Below the pieces are notes generated by a model. That model saw only the letters and a program-made list of their open reading frames with translations. It was not told where the DNA came from and did no database searches. Shown here one piece after another: positions 18,143 through 26,523 of a stretch of 27,446 nucleotides of DNA. The number at the start of each line of letters is the position of its first letter. Positions within the stretch are counted from its first letter, which is position 1. A program made the position numbers and the translations under genes. Source of the stretch: Chara braunii (Eukaryota; Streptophyta; Charophyceae; Charales; Characeae); the NCBI GenBank assembly GCA_003427395.1, contig BFEA01000041.1:1089738-1117183 (forward strand), given 5' to 3'.

Positions 18143-18269
18143 GACGCTGGACCCGTTTTCCAGCAGGTGATGCTCCCCACCAATAGATGGAGCCCCCCCT
18201 AGGCGCTAGCGGTGTCTGCTTTTACCAGCACCACTAGCACCACAGGAGGTTAAAAAAAAAAAGAAAAAA
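18143..18269 (+). mobile_element. SINE-like retroposon tail (plus-strand copy)
   Basis: Hairpin GCTGGA (18146-18151)/TCCAGC (18159-18164) and tail motif CTCCCCACCAATAGATGGAG (18173-18192) are followed by about 60 bp that includes GCTAGCGGTG...CACCACTAGC. An interrupted poly(A) run (18253-18269) ends it. No gene is seen from 18270 to 18528. Confidence 0.7.
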
Positions 18270-18528
18270 AGAGGGCACCCATAGGCAGTGTCTAATGGTC
18301 AGCTAACCAAGGTCTAACCCATGAGCCCACTCAGGCTACCTCTAAGCACCAACCCAGCATAGCGTGGTTCATGTATGGCTACTGTTGGTTGTTGAATATG
18401 CTGGTTGTTGTTATGTCAGCTAGTGTGATATCATGGTCTGTATGGATGTATGTGGTTGCTTTCTGCTACTAAATGATCCTTGCTTATGTCTGTTCGCTAG
18501 GGAGGATAGGCTAGTGGTAATGGTGGAC

Positions 18529-18602
18529 ACACACGCAAACGCACGCGCAAACACACACACACACATACACACACACACCCACAAACACACACAAACACAC
18601 CC
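18529..18602. repeat. (CA)n microsatellite, interrupted
   Basis: CA repeats with occasional G, T and extra A or C. Open frames on both strands here are products of the repeat. Confidence 0.95.
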
Positions 18603-18913
18603 CCGGGGGGCGACCTCGACCCTCATCAACCACCCCCGACCCACCACTGCTAACCTACCCCCCCAGAATGGGTCTAGACTCTATAGCCATCGAGAGTAGG
18701 ACACACCTCTTGATTCGACATTCATTGGTTTCCTTACTAGGCACCCCTGCCAACAAAGGACTGTCATGGTATCACCATGCACCCAAACAGCCCCTTACCA
18801 CTCTCTGGCCCGAAAGAGAGTAGCATCCATCCCACATCAACTTTCCCCAGGAAAAGCACACGTCCCCACCCAAATCCGTCCAGAGGATCATCCCTAGTTG
18901 ATATGAGGAACAG

Positions 18914-19014
18914 TATATATATGTGACGATATATATATATATACATGATGAGCATAGAAAATTCCTCATTAGAAAAAAAAAAAAAAAAAAAAAAAAAAGG
19001 GAGAGAGAGAGAGA
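18914..19014. repeat. (AT)n, poly(A) and (GA)n cluster
   Basis: AT-rich microsatellite at 18914-18943, A26 at 18973-18998 and (GA)n at 18999-19014. The stretch 18603-18913 holds no recognisable gene. Confidence 0.9.
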
Positions 19015-19037
19015 TGTTCATAGGATCTCCTGCTAAG

Positions 19038-19142
19038 GTAGCCTTTTTTTTTCCCTTTTCTTTTTTGAATGGGCATAATGACCAAGGCTTCAATTATACA
19101 ATTGCATACAAAGATTATATCGGGGCCATTACCCAGCTTCGG
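19038..19142 (-). repeat. Fragment of the SINE-like family 5' block
   Basis: ATCGGGGCCATTACCCAGCT (19119-19138) matches the 5' block of the copies at 11091-11117 and 21224-21250, here with a T-rich tract (19039-19064) to its left as in minus-strand copies. The covarying hairpin is not recognisable. From 19143 to 19790 I see no gene. Confidence 0.45.
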
Positions 19143-19793
19143 CTTCGGGGAGCAATCACACCCGATCTAGCATCTCTCAGGAACTCCAAATTAAAATTTA
19201 ATTAATACGTCTGGATTGAACACTATGTCATTATAACCGCTAACGATGATCCGAATTAACGGATCAGACTAAGGGTGTACTCACACTATCACTTTTCAGA
19301 ATGCATCTGACTGCAATTACGGTGAGACCAGGATGAATCTGACTGCAATCACGTCCCGAGCTTTGTGGAAAAAGTCCTCATGTCAGTATATGCCCTAAAC
19401 CAGGTGAAAGGGCTGGACCATTCAGCATGATGATCCACTTGTAATCTTATCCGAAGAGCGTACAAATAGAATAAATAAAACCAGATGATAATCGAATTCA
19501 ACTGACAGGATTGAAACCGAAAGAAACAACTCAAGAAATTACTATCAGGAATCGTCCTAGAATATAAATGTGAAAACCGGATACAGATAAATTTCTGACA
19601 TTTGGTTTTTCATATGATCTCCGGCCTTGAATATTACTTCAGAAAATTTGAGTTTCAGATTTTATTTCGAGGAAATTCAATGTCCCGGACTAGTAGCCCT
19701 GACTTCCAACCAGGAGCTTAATTAAGATCACCGGAGTGCTTTACCGACCCCTTTCTGCCACCTACGCTTGCTTTGGTCGATCTTGAGTGGTTT

Positions 19794-19824
19794 GGGGGGG
19801 GGAGGGGGGGGGGGGGGAAGGGGG
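19794..19824 (+). repeat. G-tract, possible G-quadruplex
   Basis: Runs of 9, 14 and 5 G separated by A or AA. Such runs can fold into G-quadruplexes; no gene is nearby to suggest a role. Confidence 0.7.
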
Positions 19825-20057
19825 ATAGGTTACAAGAGCTGGGCAGTGGTAGAGAAAAGCTGAAGTAGGATGCTAGGAATGTTTTCTCATCGGGCCGTCA
19901 GATTTCTGACTGAAGAGACACTCCCACCTGAAGGGTTGGTCTTTAGCACTTGTAGCAGTTTTCTCTGAGATTAGATTAATTTCGTTTAAGGAAAAGAGGG
20001 ATCTCAGGAGGTAGAAAGGTAGTAGGCCTGATGATAAGAAATGGAGGTAGTTAGCAA

Positions 20058-20221
20058 TGGGACGCTGGACCCGGTTTCCAGCACAGGGACTACGGATTCT
20101 ATCTCCTATTTCAACTTTTAAAAATTTCACAATGTAAGGGACGCTGGACCCGGTTTCCAGCAGGTGCAGCTCCCCACCAATAGATGGAGCCATAAGGGTT
20201 AACTTAAAAAAAAAAAAAAAA
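20058..20221 (+). mobile_element. SINE-like retroposon 3' part with two hairpins and poly(A)
   Basis: Two hairpins GCTGGA/TCCAGC at 20064-20082 and 20143-20161 stand 79 bp apart, the same two-hairpin layout as the minus-strand copy at 10830. The second is followed by the tail motif CTCCCCACCAATAGATGGAG (20170-20189) and A16 (20206-20221). The 5' end is not defined; the upstream sequence from 19866 has no recognised block. Confidence 0.75.
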
Positions 20222-20578
20222 GGCTCTCTGAATTGGGCCTGTAGAAGATTGCATGAGCCTGGCGTCCGAAGTTCCCGTACGGCAAGGTTTGTCCGCTTCC
20301 GCTTCCACTAGGGCTGGGAGGTCGGCCCAGCCTTGGTGCTTGTCACTTCTGTCTGTTCCAAGTTGCCCTCGATACTGGTAGGGTGATGGTCCTGAGTGCT
20401 GGCGACACTGAGGTAGGATAGCAGGGACAGGGGGTGGGCTGGGAGTATTAATGTGGGGATGGGTAGGGTAAGTGGCCTATCCTGTCAGGACAACCATTGG
20501 CTGCGGCTACCAGCAATCACCGCAGGTCTGGTCCTTGGCCTCTACAGCACCTGGGCTTAAAAAAAAAAAAAAAAAAAA
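20222..20578 (+). repeat. Probable poly(A)-tailed retroposon without recognised body
   Basis: About 330 bp of unique-looking sequence ends in A20 (20559-20578). The tail suggests a retroposed sequence, but no open frame, tRNA-like head or known repeat can be seen. Confidence 0.35.
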
Positions 20579-20686
20579 TTAAATAAAAATCTACTTCCTA
20601 CCTACTACGTCTACTCGCGCTAGCCTCTACCACCTCACTCTCTGTCCACGTGTCGCTGGCCGACTGCTGCTTGAAGACTCTGCTCA

Positions 20687-21022
20687 CACGGGCTTCCTCT
20701 GCCACCAGCAGGTGAGAACAGCCATTCCCCACTGCCGTACTTCTTTGAGACCTCCCACACTGCAGCACTCTGTGTCCTTGTGCCCAGCTATGATCAGCGT
20801 TCCCCGCACAGCCACCACAGCTGCTTTCCTCTGGGCGTTGCTCTCCTCGATGCTGTGGAACAGCGCTACCGCCTTGCTGCAATCGGGCCAAATGTGCTCT
20901 CCCTAGCAGCCTCCTTCCTTTAGTCTTGTAGTGGAGGTCGCATCCAGGCCCAATAGGTGCCAGCCTTTACAACTAACACACAAGCTGGGCCTACCGGTGA
21001 GTACAGGGACTTGTACCTGTGA
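20687..21022 (-). pseudogene. Possible coding fragment, unrecognised
   Basis: One minus-strand frame is open from 21022 to 20687 except for a single TAG at 20903-20905. It reads like protein: a Cys-rich start LCVSCKGWHLLGLDA, then KAVALFHSIEESNAQRK and VRGTLIIAGHKDTECC. It ends at TGA 20684-20686. The longest uninterrupted ORF on this strand (20598-20891, another frame) looks less protein-like. I do not recognise the family; it may be an exon remnant or a piece of another transposon. Confidence 0.25.
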
Positions 21023-21081
21023 TCAGACCCAAAAGACCCTTTGGCGGCCTTCACTTAGGGTGGACACACGCCCGCCTTCAC

Positions 21082-21250
21082 TTTTTTTTTTTTTTTTTTT
21101 TCCCCTTAAAAGACAAATGCTCCAGTCTATTCGTGGGGAGCAGCACGTGCTGGGAACCGGGCCCAGCGTCCCATATCAAACTGTACAGATCATTGAGAAC
21201 ATTTGAGAACATTGAGATCATTTGAGATACCGGGGCCATTACCCGGCTTC
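21082..21250 (-). mobile_element. SINE-like retroposon, compact minus-strand copy
   Basis: On the minus strand: a block GAAGCCGGGTAATGGCCCCG (21250-21231), then a TCTCAAATG-rich spacer. Next is the hairpin GCTGGG/CCCAGC (21167-21149), then the tail motif CTCCCCACGAATAGACTGGA (21138-21119), then poly(A) (T20 on plus, 21082-21101). The hairpin has a G-C pair where most copies have A-T. About 170 bp in total, with one hairpin instead of two. Confidence 0.75.
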
Positions 21251-21395
21251 GACTGAGATCAGTCTGTGAATATCTAATGACCTAATAAGGAACTACACAT
21301 GCAATAGGCTACCACAGAGGTCCTACAAAAGCTCACAACCCTCAGGATCCCTAGCAAGCCCTTCTAAGACTTTCCAACACAGTCTTACTCCCTGC

Positions 21396-22481
21396 TGAGC
21401 TCTACCAGACCTCACACCCCCACCCTGCTGGGTTACAGGGCAACACAACTCGCCCCAGCTCCGACCAGCATCGTCCCAGCAGCAAGCCTTGGCTGTCCCT
21501 TGGGATGCCCACCCCAAAGCATCCCCAGATCTCTCTACCAGGCCTCACGCTCCTGCATCAGCAGGTTACAGGGCATCACCCCAGCACCGGCCAGCGTCGT
21601 TATGGCATCGAACAGCCGCAGATCACTGAGTATAACCGCTTCAGACCGCCTAGGATGGGTTGCTAAGCGTCCCTAGAGTCGTAAGACATTCATAAGAACC
21701 ACCGACAAATCAGATAGGTGAAACCTATTCAATCCACCTACGACCATGACCAGCATGGTTGTTTTCAGCAAAAAAACGAAGCTCTTCCAGGCCTCATGCT
21801 CCCATCAGGTTGGGTTACAGAGTTGCACCACCTTGCTCTAGCACCGGCCAGTATTGCTCCAGTTACGACCCCCAATGACCACTGAGACTGCCCCTCACAC
21901 AGCCCCCCAGAGCACTCTACCAGGCCTCACGCCCCCACTAAGCTAGGTCATAGAGTTGCGCCACCTGGCTCCGGCTCCGGCTAGCGTTGCTCCAGCATCG
22001 GTCTTCGAGGGCCGCCAAATTTCCAACCACCCTTCGCAGGATCACAGATGAATTGCCAGATAGCACCTATTCCTACAACCTTCTCAAGCGGCAAACCAAA
22101 TAAAAAGAAATAGTAAAAAGCCTCCCAGCCACAAATCAGATAGGTGAAACCTAATCAATCCACCTGCGACCACCACCAGCATGGATGTTTTCAGTACTAA
22201 CCAAAGCTCTTCCAGGCCTCATACTCCCATCAGGTTAGGTTACAGAGTTGCACCACCTTGCTCCAGCACCGGCCAGCATTGCTCCAGTTACGACCCCCGA
22301 TGACCACTGGGACTCCCCCCGCAAACAGCCCCCCAGAGCTCTCTACCAGGCCTCGCGCCCCCACTAAGCTGGGTCTCCAGCATCGGTCTTCGAGGGTCAC
22401 CGAATTTTCAACCACTCTTCGCAGGATCACAGATGACTTGCCAGATAGCACCTATTCCTGCATCCTCCTCGAGAGGATGAA
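21396..22481. repeat. Diverged nested tandem array adjoining the Penelope-like element
   Basis: A 90-bp subunit (CTACCAGGCCTCACGC...GTTACAG...ACCGGCCAGCGT) occurs about six times (near 21396, 21523, 21781, 21910, 22206, 22338). The last four form a higher-order duplication of about 425 bp (21704-22129 and 22130-22481). The second copy lacks about 41 bp and is cut off at 22481 by the retroelement. One subunit is also present at 3603-3688. No coding sequence is apparent. Confidence 0.75.
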
Positions 22482-22632
22482 TGGATGAGGATAATGTTTC
22501 ACAACACGCCAAATCGCGCAGAGATGACAATCGAGTTGCCCAAACGAACCAGTAGACGACAAGAAGTCGCCAAACAAGCAAGTAGACGACAAGTACACAG
22601 GAAAATGAAAACGAAACAGGTCCACCCAAACT
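22482..22632 (-). repeat. Pseudo-LTR segment, downstream copy
   Basis: 147 of 151 bases match 27296-27446 with no gaps. It contains two tandem 30-bp units, each ending in AGTAGACGACAAG (22551-22563 and 22581-22593). The boundary at 22482 is the element's 3' end in minus orientation. The repeat probably continues beyond 22632, but the matching part on the right lies outside the window. Confidence 0.88.
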
Positions 22633-23124
22633 TTTCGTCAATCCCAAGAACCGCNGTCGAACCACAAGCCACTTCCGTCAGCTTCGAGCAACATCNTCCG
22701 GACGACGATGCCCGTTGCCGAACGTCAGACCCGAGAGNGCGTTAACACTATCCTACTACTTATTTATAGGCTCATCGCTAGGCGCTACATGGTCCTACCA
22801 CAGCTACCGGAAGCCTCCGACATAGGGTCACTTACTAACAACTTCAGAAAGGTACCAGCTCGAAACCAAGTACCCTCCAAGTCCCTAGTGTGAGAAAGGC
22901 CCGATAGCATGGTCCCAGGGTCAAAGCCTGAAAAACTTCGGTACGCAAACCCCAAAAACTACCACAACAAGAAAAAAGAAACTGACAAACCCTACACCCG
23001 AAATACGCAGATCCCAGAGTCAACCCTGTCTGAGCATATCTAATTACGTAGGTAACTGACCGACACCCAATCACATAGAAAACAAACATCATCGTTATTA
23101 CCCAAATACCCAATGTGAAAACCC
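22633..23124 (-). other. 3' untranslated region of the Penelope-like element
   Basis: Lies between the RT stop codon (TAG 23125-23127) and the visible terminal repeat. Single unresolved bases occur at 22655, 22696 and 22739. Short open frames here have no recognisable content, and I find no hammerhead core on either strand. Confidence 0.6.
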
Positions 23125-24180
23125 CTAGAAGAGCAAACGAACTGCAGCTTGCCAAATGCCCCCACATCCCACAACAAAACTCGAAAGGACTCGCATGAAA
23201 AACTCCTTCGGGAAATCTTTCATACCCAATTCCAACTGCAATCTTAGGACCCGGTCCGGGATTTCAGCTCTTACTGAAGTATTCCGATCAATTCTATGCA
23301 AGTAGCTACCTATAATGGCACTCTTTTGTTGCTTACATCCCCAAGAGTGAAAGGATTGTCCGTTCAAAATCTTCAACCGGTCAGCGGTCCAGATACAGTC
23401 TTCATTCCTAGATAGTTGAACACATCCCAAATACGGGAAGGACTCGGATGAACGAATTTCACAACCGAGGAACTCAAACGAACTTGAACCATCATCAGTC
23501 CGTTTTAACAACAGGTTCCTTGGGTAACAACGCTCAAAGGTTTGCCAAATCATTTCGGAAATGGTTTCGTCCTTGCAAAAAACAGACACCATAACATCGT
23601 CGATAAGCCTGGATGCACAAATGTATTTGGCTGTCCCACCCAGGGAACTGGTAAACACAAATTCCGAATAAGCACACAAAATAGATGAAAGGGGAGGGTT
23701 GGTGCTCCTACCCATCGGAATACCCAAATCCTGTTTTAAAAGAACCCCGGTCGCGAAGAAGTAGGTATGTTCCATGTCGATATGAATAAAACTTCGAATG
23801 TCTGTCAGCTCCAGACGCCTCCAATGATCACCACCCTTGGTGGTCCCAAAACTGATACCCTTACCCCTGGTGTTCACTCGAACAAAAGATCTATCCTTGC
23901 TCAAATGATACTCGACTAACCAATCAACTGCTCTCAATATTTCTTCGTGCGGTAATTTACTAAACATCTCTTTGATGTCAAAACATCTGGTTTCGATCGC
24001 ACGACCCGCACTCGAACGCAAAATCTTTCGATTAGCAACGGATAGCCTAGCAGCTAAACCAGCCACCGCAGGTAAGTTGAAATGCCAGTTCTTTGGTAAG
24101 GTGTTCAACATGTAGTTGAGCCCTTTTGCAACCACCTTGCCGGTCTTAACCATGGGCTCAATATAGGAGGGACAAATAGG
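23125..24180 (-). CDS. Reverse transcriptase domain of the Penelope-like element
   Basis: RNA-directed DNA polymerase; 342 codons from the first Met at 24153, but the frame enters from upstream through a TGA at 24181-24183. Counting from that Met, motif A is RCFDIKEMFSKLP with catalytic Asp59, and motif B is QDLGIPMGRSTNPPLSS (about 141-157). Motif C is SRLIDDVMV with Asp185-Asp186, and motif E is FEFLGCEI (about 226-233). Between A and B are about 80 residues, long enough for the insertion-in-fingers region described for this branch and for telomerase. The C-terminal 100 residues would be the thumb, ending at TAG. It shares a frame with the endonuclease segment. The catalytic Asp residues are intact. 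Confidence 0.85.
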   Translation of the reverse strand, partial: PICPSYIEPMVKTGKVVAKGLNYMLNTLPKNWHFNLPAVAGLAARLSVANRKILRSSAGRAIETRCFDIKEMFSKLPHEEILRAVDWLVEYHLSKDRSFVRVNTRGKGISFGTTKGGDHWRRLELTDIRSFIHIDMEHTYFFATGVLLKQDLGIPMGRSTNPPLSSILCAYSEFVFTSSLGGTAKYICASRLIDDVMVSVFCKDETISEMIWQTFERCYPRNLLLKRTDDGSSSFEFLGCEIRSSESFPYLGCVQLSRNEDCIWTADRLKILNGQSFHSWGCKQQKSAIIGSYLHRIDRNTSVRAEIPDRVLRLQLELGMKDFPKEFFMRVLSSFVVGCGGIWQAAVRLLF

Positions 24181-25986
24181 TCAGAACCTATTCAAGTCCT
24201 TCTGCTTCAGAATAACGTAAGCGGAACCAAACTTTCCCTTCTTATCCCACCTCGCAAACTTCTGCAAACCTTTGTTGCACATGTCCTCCCTGATCTCTCG
24301 ACGCAATTCTTCTTCCGAAAACTTCACAATGCTGTAACCGGGGTTATACACAAAGGTTTCCAACATGGCTTTGTGATACAACGCCCGACACAGCACAACT
24401 GACTCACCCGGGTTACGATCAACCGGTGTGACAACCAACCCATCCAATCGTTGCTTCAGATCGATGACAAGCTTCATAGGCAGCGTACTCGCTCCCTCAG
24501 TAGAACAGCTAATACACTTACTGAGTGTATGTATTGACACAGGCGGTGGCTCATCCCTGCAATTATGCCATCTTTTAAACCCACTCCTCATTTCTTCACA
24601 CAGAGTTGGTAATCTATCGCTAATCTCAATCCTCGGGATATTCTTCGCATTGTACAGAAGAGGGTGAATTCCCTCAGGCTCACTCAGACGGAAGGAAACG
24701 TGTCCATCCCGACGCGGGAAGGGTAAGTCTGAACAGTTACAGACAAGCACATTACGTGCCGCATGGCGACGTTGATTGTGCAAAACATCAGCGATTGATG
24801 GATTTTTAACCCAAACAATACGCATCTTCCTTCTCGCTCTTCGTAAAAAGCATAGAGGCAAATCACAACTCATTAGCATATCATTAGCGACTTTACGGAA
24901 CTCCGAGATCCTAATTCGTTTATCAAATTTTATTCGAAAGATTAGGTCAGCAGCAAGACTGAGATCAAAACGCTCATGAAAGACACGGGAGATAAGTCGT
25001 CTCAAATACTTTCTAGTGGACTTCCGACTAAAATCTTTGATAACGTTATAGACACGAAGTAATGAGCGCATATTCCATTCATACAAGTCAGCAAGCTTAC
25101 GCGGATTCTTCAAAATGCCGATCAGCACAAATTTCAGGAAACAACAACGCGGCTTCCATTTGCACACATGCACAACCTTAAAGTAGCCACCGGCTTCTAT
25201 CAACTGCTTGCTATGCCTCAGTAGGACCTCACGACCATTACTTCTTATCTTAGTATCACCAAAGGATCTCGTAAGCTTCTTCCAAACTGGGCACCACACA
25301 TTACCCGCCTCTACCCGGTTTTGCGCTCTCTGATTCCCATGTGCTAGAATATCGTCAAGGAGGCAATAGAAGTCCACTTCCCACTTGTTAGAACCAGATC
25401 TTTGAAAACGAATGGGTTTGACTTCGTGCCCCACTATCCTTCCTGCCCTAAACTTACAACGCTCCTGCTTCCCTCGCTTGCAACACTTCCCGAACATCGC
25501 AGGTTTCCTTCTATTACCCGATGTGTTCAAGAAGGGGGACCATTGTGCTATATATAGCTCTTCTAACTTATTTAAATATGTCCCCACAAAGACATCAATC
25601 AGAATTAACACATAATTACCGATGCCAAAGGAAACCAACCAGCGATGAAAGTGGGACTGGCTACGTGTCCTACATGCATACACGTGCTCACGCGAACGAG
25701 TGTTAGCATCCCTAGTCGTCTTGCCCACGTAAAAGCGTTTGCAGTAAGGAGAAATGGCGATGTAAACGCAACACTTCAAATCCAGGAACTCAATCCCATG
25801 TCGTTCGTACAGCTCTAGCCACTTATGCACAAACTTACGTGTCCATGTGATATGATTACCCAAAGACAACAAAATAATGGCTGATCTCAGTACGCGCTCA
25901 AGCCTTTGATATACCGCAAAAGACTTACATCTCTCCTTCGTCAAAATTCTGTAAAGCTGCCATAAGCGCGACACACTGAAGTTTCC
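24181..25986 (-). CDS. GIY-YIG endonuclease, CxC linker and RT N-terminal region (interrupted)
   Basis: Would cut target DNA during integration. The frame is open from 25986; the first in-frame candidate start (25974) is GTG, and the frame continues upstream through a single TGA (25987-25989). It is therefore probably the middle of a longer protein. Numbered from 25974, GIY-YIG motifs are VYI (70-72) and YVG (82-84), TRSREH with likely catalytic Arg93 and His97, LEELYI with Glu138 or Glu139, and PFLN with Asn150. A basic/aromatic stretch follows, then the CxC motif VCNCSDLP (Cys412, Cys414). TPVDRNPGESVVLCRALYH (516-534) matches the TP(A/V)DK block at the start of Penelope-type RTs. The segment ends KQKDLNRF-stop-PICPSY; the TGA sits where the near-universal Arg of the RPI motif is expected. 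Confidence 0.83.
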   Translation of the reverse strand, partial: GNFSVSRLWQLYRILTKERCKSFAVYQRLERVLRSAIILLSLGNHITWTRKFVHKWLELYERHGIEFLDLKCCVYIAISPYCKRFYVGKTTRDANTRSREHVYACRTRSQSHFHRWLVSFGIGNYVLILIDVFVGTYLNKLEELYIAQWSPFLNTSGNRRKPAMFGKCCKRGKQERCKFRAGRIVGHEVKPIRFQRSGSNKWEVDFYCLLDDILAHGNQRAQNRVEAGNVWCPVWKKLTRSFGDTKIRSNGREVLLRHSKQLIEAGGYFKVVHVCKWKPRCCFLKFVLIGILKNPRKLADLYEWNMRSLLRVYNVIKDFSRKSTRKYLRRLISRVFHERFDLSLAADLIFRIKFDKRIRISEFRKVANDMLMSCDLPLCFLRRARRKMRIVWVKNPSIADVLHNQRRHAARNVLVCNCSDLPFPRRDGHVSFRLSEPEGIHPLLYNAKNIPRIEISDRLPTLCEEMRSGFKRWHNCRDEPPPVSIHTLSKCISCSTEGASTLPMKLVIDLKQRLDGLVVTPVDRNPGESVVLCRALYHKAMLETFVYNPGYSIVKFSEEELRREIREDMCNKGLQKFARWDKKGKFGSAYVILKQKDLNRF

Positions 25987-26523
25987 TCACTCCAATTCCT
26001 CCTCTGGAGGTACTTCGCTTGTCTCCGATTCCACTGGCATTATCGCCTCCTCCGCTGGTTGCTCCTCCCTGAAGTTCAACCTTGCTCGATGCTCCGCAAT
26101 GTCAAAAATTGCATTCACCTTTTTATCATAGTGTACCCCAACCTCCTTACAGATCCTCTTCAATTCGGTGGCGTCCAGATCCTTCAACTCCTTCATCGTT
26201 CGATTCATATACCGGATCCTGACCAAGGGCCCTTTAGCAGTGGTGGACTTCGCCACAGGGGTCTTGGTCTTAACTGCTTTACGGCCAGACAGTGGTGTCT
26301 TCACCGGCGTTCCCTTCTTAGCCAAGCCCGGTTTCTTTGCTCCTTTCGCTTTCGAGCGAGTCAGCCGTGCGCACAATTTCACTAGCTTCAGTACGCCTCT
26401 CTTAGGCGTGCGCTTCGGCGGAAGTTCCATCGGTGGGCTTCCTTCAAAATGTGTCTCCGGTTCTCGTTTCCTCTTCTCAGCAATGCAGAGTCTCCGAGTA
26501 TTTTCCTCAATCTCCTGCGTCAC
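25987..26523 (-). CDS. Basic protein with SAP-like motif, upstream of the endonuclease
   Basis: 178 codons. The N-terminal half is Lys/Arg/Pro/Thr-rich, with repeated KTP/TPVK-type units resembling histone H1 tails (about residues 33-95). The segment ELKDLDATELKRICKEVGVH and the following KKVNAIFDIAEHR have the spacing of a SAP DNA-binding motif. The C-terminus is acidic. There is no ATG at the start: the frame opens only 15 bases before a GTG that overlaps the stop of the preceding ORF (26520-26523). The stop at 25987 is TGA, and the endonuclease follows in the same frame. It is best read as the continuation of the gag-like ORF after a frameshift and the front part of one polyprotein. The SAP assignment is by eye. 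Confidence 0.6.
   Translation of the reverse strand: MTQEIEENTRRLCIAEKRKREPETHFEGSPPMELPPKRTPKRGVLKLVKLCARLTRSKAKGAKKPGLAKKGTPVKTPLSGRKAVKTKTPVAKSTTAKGPLVRIRYMNRTMKELKDLDATELKRICKEVGVHYDKKVNAIFDIAEHRARLNFREEQPAEEAIMPVESETSEVPPEEELE

Noticed and set aside
18420-18699. Cys/Val-rich and Thr/His-rich ORFs
   Set aside because: Products of the CA microsatellite.
20032-20050. Second hammerhead core (CTGATGATAAGAAA)
   Set aside because: Only three bases lie between the CTGATGA and GAAA boxes, so stem II cannot form.
21396-22481. CRISPR-like array
   Set aside because: The units are long, diverged and not separated by unique spacers of constant size; the sequence is eukaryotic.
24181-24183. TGA read as selenocysteine, as reported in some Naiad elements
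   Set aside because: The position corresponds to a conserved Arg in the RT RPI motif, which CGA-to-TGA decay explains; no SECIS element was recognised.
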